Source: Clostridia bacterium (GTDB lineage: Bacteria > Bacillota > Clostridia > Oscillospirales > CAG-272). From it: a stretch of DNA of 9,786 nt. The translations under genes were made by a program, and so were the position numbers. Positions 8,169-9,786 of this stretch are shown here, piece after piece (the stretch's first letter is position 1; each line of letters starts with the position of its first letter). The notes under the pieces are model-generated. The model searched no databases. It saw only the letters and a list, made by a program, of their open reading frames with translations, and was not told where the DNA came from. The stretch spans positions 1 through 9,786 of the forward strand of contig JAGBXH010000022.1 of NCBI GenBank assembly GCA_017629395.1, given 5' to 3'.

Positions 8169-8211
8169 ATAAAATAGTGAACAGGGCTGAACCGTGGTTC
8201 AGCCCTGTTCT
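8169..8211. terminator. 15-bp hairpin shared by convergent genes; best read as a minus-strand terminator
   Basis: Arms at 8179-8193 and 8196-8210 are perfectly complementary over 15 bp around a GT centre. On the minus strand the hairpin is followed by ACTATTTTATTC, a usable U-rich tract. On the plus strand only TATACG follows, so termination of the gene ending at 8168 would rest on the hairpin alone. The stop codon of the minus-strand gene (8199-8201) lies inside the stem. Confidence 0.7.
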
Positions 8212-8441
8212 ATACGTTGTAGGATCTGTTTGTATTCCTCATCGGAGTATTCTCCTGCATGGTACAGCAAATTGACAAGCACCAATTTGTTCTCTTTGCC
8301 GGTTGTCGGGTTGTATTTTTCCATAAGTGCCTTCAAAAGGTCGTATTCCTGCTCGGACGCTAAGCCAAGCTCGATCCAAAGCTTGCATTTTTCCTCGATT
8401 GTACAGCCTTGCGGATAAATTGTTGCGTTGACGTCGGTCAT
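8199..8441 (-). CDS. Small helical protein of unknown function, two SHOCT-like segments
   Basis: The product is 80 aa. The ATG at 8441 is preferred over an in-frame TTG at 8456 because GGAGG (complement of 8450-8454) sits 8 nt upstream of the ATG and overlaps the TTG. No signal peptide or membrane helix is seen. Two stretches share a pattern, GLASEQEYDLLKALMEKY (~26-43) and GEYSDEEYKQILQRIEQG (~63-80). Each is a Gly, a Ser-Glu/Asp-Glu turn and a Tyr-led amphipathic helix, reminiscent of SHOCT-type helical hairpins; CTIEEKCKLWIEL near the N-terminus may be a third. I do not recognise the family. Its ribosome binding site lies directly behind a terminator hairpin at the end of the structured RNA at 8458-8667, so its expression probably depends on read-through of that RNA. 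Confidence 0.75.
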   Translation of the reverse strand: MTDVNATIYPQGCTIEEKCKLWIELGLASEQEYDLLKALMEKYNPTTGKENKLVLVNLLYHAGEYSDEEYKQILQRIEQG

Positions 8442-8457
8442 ACGCGTTTCCTCCAAA

Positions 8458-8489
8458 TAAAAAAGTGCGCCAACCGAAGCCGACGCACT
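8458..8489 (-). terminator. UUCG-capped intrinsic terminator/attenuator ahead of the 80-aa gene
   Basis: On the minus strand, 8489-8464 forms an 11-bp stem (with G-U pairs) closed by a C(UUCG)G tetraloop, and TTTTTT (8463-8458) follows. It ends four bases before the GGAGG of the downstream gene. That placement is typical of a leader attenuator, or of a small-RNA terminator that partly reads through. Confidence 0.85.
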
Positions 8490-8512
8490 GAAAATCGCAA
8501 ACTCCGATTGTC

Positions 8513-8667
8513 GCGAAACAAATTAAATAGCATGGGTATCACTACCGCTACTATCTCAGGTGGAATTTGCGTTTTTGCCAAATTTCCCTGAGATAAGTAT
8601 AGACAAAAAAGGGCATAGTTATCCCATGCCGGGTGATACCTAAATCATACTATTTAATTTGTTTCGC
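8513..8667. repeat. 155-bp segment bounded by 22-bp inverted repeats
   Basis: Left arm 8513-8534 begins GCGAAACAAATTAAATAG, and the right arm 8646-8667 is its reverse complement with one difference in 22. No matching target-site duplication is visible (TTGTC on the left, AAGTA on the right), no transposase fragment lies inside, and a promoter abuts one end. A structured RNA therefore seems likelier than a transposable element, but both fit the arms. Confidence 0.8.
8605..8630 (-). terminator. Early terminator-like hairpin inside the structured RNA
   Basis: On the minus strand GGCATGG (8630-8624), loop GATAA and CTATGCC (8618-8612) form a 7-bp stem followed by C and TTTTTT (8610-8605). Taken alone this resembles an intrinsic terminator about 60 nt into the transcript. 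Bases 8629-8623 can instead pair with 8536-8530 (GCATGGG with CCCATGC), so it could belong to a switching structure. Confidence 0.45.
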
Positions 8668-8673
8668 AAGTAT

Positions 8674-8702
8674 ATTATAACACGTCATCACAAAAATATC
8701 AA
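8674..8702 (-). promoter_or_regulatory. Strong promoter for the structured RNA and 80-aa gene
   Basis: On the minus strand, TTGATA (8697-8702), a 17-bp spacer and TATAAT (8674-8679) are present, with TGT before the -10 making an extended element. Eleven of 12 hexamer positions match consensus. The toxin-antitoxin terminator at 8767-8799 lies upstream, so this is an independent transcription unit. Confidence 0.8.
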
Positions 8703-8766
8703 GAAGATTTTGAAAAAAAGTTGGTTTGTGCAAAAAGCACACGATGCGCATGACGCACTTTAAGAA

Positions 8767-8799
8767 ACAAAAAAGCTTGCGCGCGTCTGCGTGCAAGCT
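8767..8799 (-). terminator. Intrinsic terminator of the toxin-antitoxin operon
   Basis: On the minus strand, 8799-8774 folds into an 11-bp stem with one A-C mismatch and a 4-nt loop (AGCTTGC arms at the base). TTTTTTG follows. It begins 15 bases after the toxin stop codon. Confidence 0.85.
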
Positions 8800-8813
8800 C
8801 TTTGCATATCAGA

Positions 8814-9134
8814 TTAGAAATTTACTTTGGTCAGATCCATCATAGCATAACGAAAACGCAAGATATGTAGTGTGGAGGTTGCGGTGACAACCTCATAGAT
8901 CATCACGTAGTTGCCGACTCTGATGTGACGGATATCTCTGTTATCGATCAAATAACACGAGCAATCTGCATGCGCGTAAGGGAACAGACAGATCTGATCA
9001 ATTGCCTTTTCAATTTGATTATATAGATTTTCTGCTGCTATCGGATTGGCAAGGCTGTCAGAAATATACGACATTGCCTCGTCAATATCTTGCAGAGCAA
9101 GACCTGTGAATTTATATTGAAACTTATTTTGCAT
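8814..9134 (-). CDS. Type II toxin, RelE/ParE family
   Basis: The product is 106 aa, the usual size of the RelE/ParE superfamily. The N-terminal helical part 'LALQDIDEAMSYISDSLANP' and the helix 'AENLYNQIEKAIDQICLFP' match the pattern of two helices before a beta-sheet. The strands 'DIRHIRVGNYVMIYEV' and 'LHILRFRYAMMDL' are characteristic of the fold. Members either cut mRNA on the ribosome (RelE type) or poison DNA gyrase (ParE type), and the sequence alone does not decide which. The start ATG (9134) overlaps the end of the antitoxin gene by 11 bp, with only a weak purine stretch ahead of it. This suggests translational coupling that keeps toxin below antitoxin. Confidence 0.88.
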   Translation of the reverse strand: MQNKFQYKFTGLALQDIDEAMSYISDSLANPIAAENLYNQIEKAIDQICLFPYAHADCSCYLIDNRDIRHIRVGNYVMIYEVVTATSTLHILRFRYAMMDLTKVNF

Positions 9135-9384
9135 ACTTTTTCTTGAGATCTGCCATGGCAGAGGGACCGTCGATCAATTCGCCGTTATCTGCCTGTGCCT
9201 TGCCTTCCATGATTTTTGTATACATATCCAGCTTGGCAAGCTGCTGCTCATATGCCGCCATACTCATGACAACCATATCACCGTAGCCATTTTTGGTTAC
9301 AAAAATAGGGTCATTTGAAGCATTGCACATTTCGGAAATTTTGGTTGTGTCGCGAAGATCGCGTATCGGAATAATTCTCGGCAT
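9124..9384 (-). CDS. Type II antitoxin, Phd/YefM family
   Basis: The product is 86 aa. ATG 9384 is chosen because AGGAGG (complement of 9393-9398) lies 8 nt upstream; a longer reading frame from 9462 would start upstream of the promoter. The N-terminus 'IIPIRDLRDTTKISEMCN' followed by 'DPIFVTKNGYGDMVVMSMAAYEQ' is the classic Phd/YefM DNA-binding fold. The charged C-terminal segment (~55-86) is the usual toxin-neutralising tail. It should neutralise the adjacent RelE/ParE toxin and repress its own promoter. It is first in the operon and its stop lies within the toxin gene. Confidence 0.92.
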   Translation of the reverse strand: MPRIIPIRDLRDTTKISEMCNASNDPIFVTKNGYGDMVVMSMAAYEQQLAKLDMYTKIMEGKAQADNGELIDGPSAMADLKKKYAK

Positions 9385-9410
9385 CAATACATCCTCCTTT
9401 GGAATCGTTG

Positions 9411-9446
9411 TGACATTATTGTAGCATAATTGTGCGCAAATGTCAA
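9411..9446 (-). promoter_or_regulatory. Toxin-antitoxin promoter with overlapping inverted repeats
   Basis: On the minus strand, TTGACA (9441-9446), a 17-bp spacer and TACAAT (9418-9423), preceded by TGC, are present. A 7-bp inverted repeat (TGACATT 9411-9417 / AATGTCA 9439-9445) covers the -35 and the predicted start site. A smaller one (ATTAT 9415-9419 / ATAAT 9426-9430) covers the -10. These are plausible operators for autorepression by the antitoxin complex. Confidence 0.75.
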
Positions 9447-9464
9447 TAGCATGATGCATCAATT

Positions 9465-9786
9465 TTATGGAATGGAATACAAAACCATTCCCAGCCCTGC
9501 CGAGATCAGGATCATGACGATCGGTGAGGGCTTTTTCTTTTTGATCTTTTGGAACACCAAAGCAATTGTCACAAGCAAAGCCAATATGGCAATTGCGCGC
9601 AGGTCGGGAGCAATGCCGCCCGTCAGCGTGGTGACGTGGAGCAGAGTGCTTAGTGCCATGGTGACGGCGGTTGCTAAGATCAGCGCGACCACGCAGGGGC
9701 GCACGCCGCCCAAAAATGCTTGCACGCCCTTGTATTTGAGGAAATTGCGGATCACGGATGCGATGAGCAGAATGATGATAAACGAG
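9465..9786 (-). CDS. Chromate transporter (ChrA) family protein, C-terminal part (partial)
   Basis: The reading frame stays open to the window edge, so the GTG at 9755 is unlikely to be the start; 106 residues are visible. 'VQAFLGGVRPCVVALILATA' matches the conserved ChrA stretch (GxRPxVVxLI). The ending 'KKKPSPIVMILISAGLGMVLY' matches the usual final membrane helix after a Pro-containing loop. At least four hydrophobic segments are visible. Firmicutes often carry short single-domain ChrA proteins (~180-200 aa) in tandem pairs, and this could be the second of such a pair. Family members export chromate or related anions, but many in anaerobes have no tested substrate. No terminator is obvious between its stop and the toxin-antitoxin promoter. 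Confidence 0.85.
   Translation of the reverse strand, partial: SFIIILLIASVIRNFLKYKGVQAFLGGVRPCVVALILATAVTMALSTLLHVTTLTGGIAPDLRAIAILALLVTIALVFQKIKKKKPSPIVMILISAGLGMVLYSIP

Larger units (their letters stand above)
8458..8667 (-). ncRNA. Candidate structured RNA (leader or stand-alone small RNA), about 210 nt
   Basis: The predicted transcription start (8667, seven bases beyond the -10) is exactly the first base of a 22-bp closing stem formed by 8667-8646 and 8534-8513. Its single mismatch becomes a G-U pair on the minus-strand RNA but would be C-A on the plus strand. A five-base AUUUA bulge is followed by another 8-bp stem (8640-8633 with 8542-8535). Inside are a GAUAA-looped hairpin (8630-8612) and a longer hairpin starting UAUCUCAGG (8595-8552). 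The 3' tail carries a small AAUCG/CGAUU hairpin (8509-8493) and the UUCG terminator. I do not recognise a known RNA family. Alternatives are a miniature inverted-repeat element, or a 6S-like rod-shaped RNA. Confidence 0.6.

Noticed and set aside
8513..8667. Miniature transposable element (MITE) as first explanation of the inverted repeats
   Set aside because: No target-site duplication is visible, and a promoter positions transcription exactly at the repeat end with a terminator beyond it. Kept as an alternative, since copy number cannot be checked here.
8458..8760. Retron, type III toxin-antitoxin RNA or CRISPR array
   Set aside because: There is no reverse transcriptase, no tandem repeats, and the neighbouring 80-aa protein does not resemble a ToxN-type nuclease.
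9385..9462. N-terminal extension of the antitoxin
   Set aside because: It would start upstream of the promoter, whereas AGGAGG with ideal spacing marks ATG 9384.

Overview
The window looks like a chromosomal segment of an uncultured, gut-type member of the Clostridia (Oscillospirales/Christensenellales-like). This is inferred from strong AGGAGG-type ribosome binding sites, consensus sigma-A promoters with 17-bp spacers, a lipoprotein signal, a surface protein ending in a GCGS/TM/KKKED tail, and the gene families present. No taxonomic marker gene is present, so the assignment is only moderately secure.

Layout. (1) 1-59 is the basic C-terminus of an unidentified gene, followed by an intrinsic terminator. 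(2) 253-1854 (+) is a secreted, membrane-anchored protein with a CBM9/DOMON-like domain and a second beta-sandwich domain; it has a textbook TTGACA-N17-TATAAT promoter and a bidirectional terminator shared with the convergent gene. (3) 1918-5970 (-) is a two-gene unit: a maltose/galactoside O-acetyltransferase-type enzyme followed by a very large GH3 beta-glycosidase lipoprotein with two C-terminal F5/8 type C (CBM32-like) domains. (4) 6096-8168 (+) is a cytoplasmic DUF6259-like putative glycoside hydrolase, divergently transcribed from the acetyltransferase with back-to-back promoters. Regions 2-4 form a carbohydrate-handling neighbourhood: surface binding, outside hydrolysis, and possibly inside hydrolysis and sugar acetylation. 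No transporter or regulator is visible in the window.

(5) 8199-8702 (-) is the most interesting part. A strong promoter (TTGATA-N17-TATAAT) has a predicted start at 8667, which is exactly the first base of a 22-bp inverted repeat (8513-8534 / 8646-8667). The transcript would fold into a long closed stem with two internal hairpins, then a C(UUCG)G terminator hairpin with a U-tract, and immediately after that the ribosome binding site of an 80-aa protein of unknown function. This looks like an undescribed structured RNA, either a stand-alone small RNA or an attenuator/riboregulator leader.

(6) 8814-9384 (-) is a type II toxin-antitoxin operon (Phd/YefM-like antitoxin, RelE/ParE-like toxin, overlapping by 11 bp) with its own promoter and terminator. 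(7) 9465-9786 (-) is the C-terminal part of a chromate transporter (ChrA) family membrane protein that runs off the window edge.
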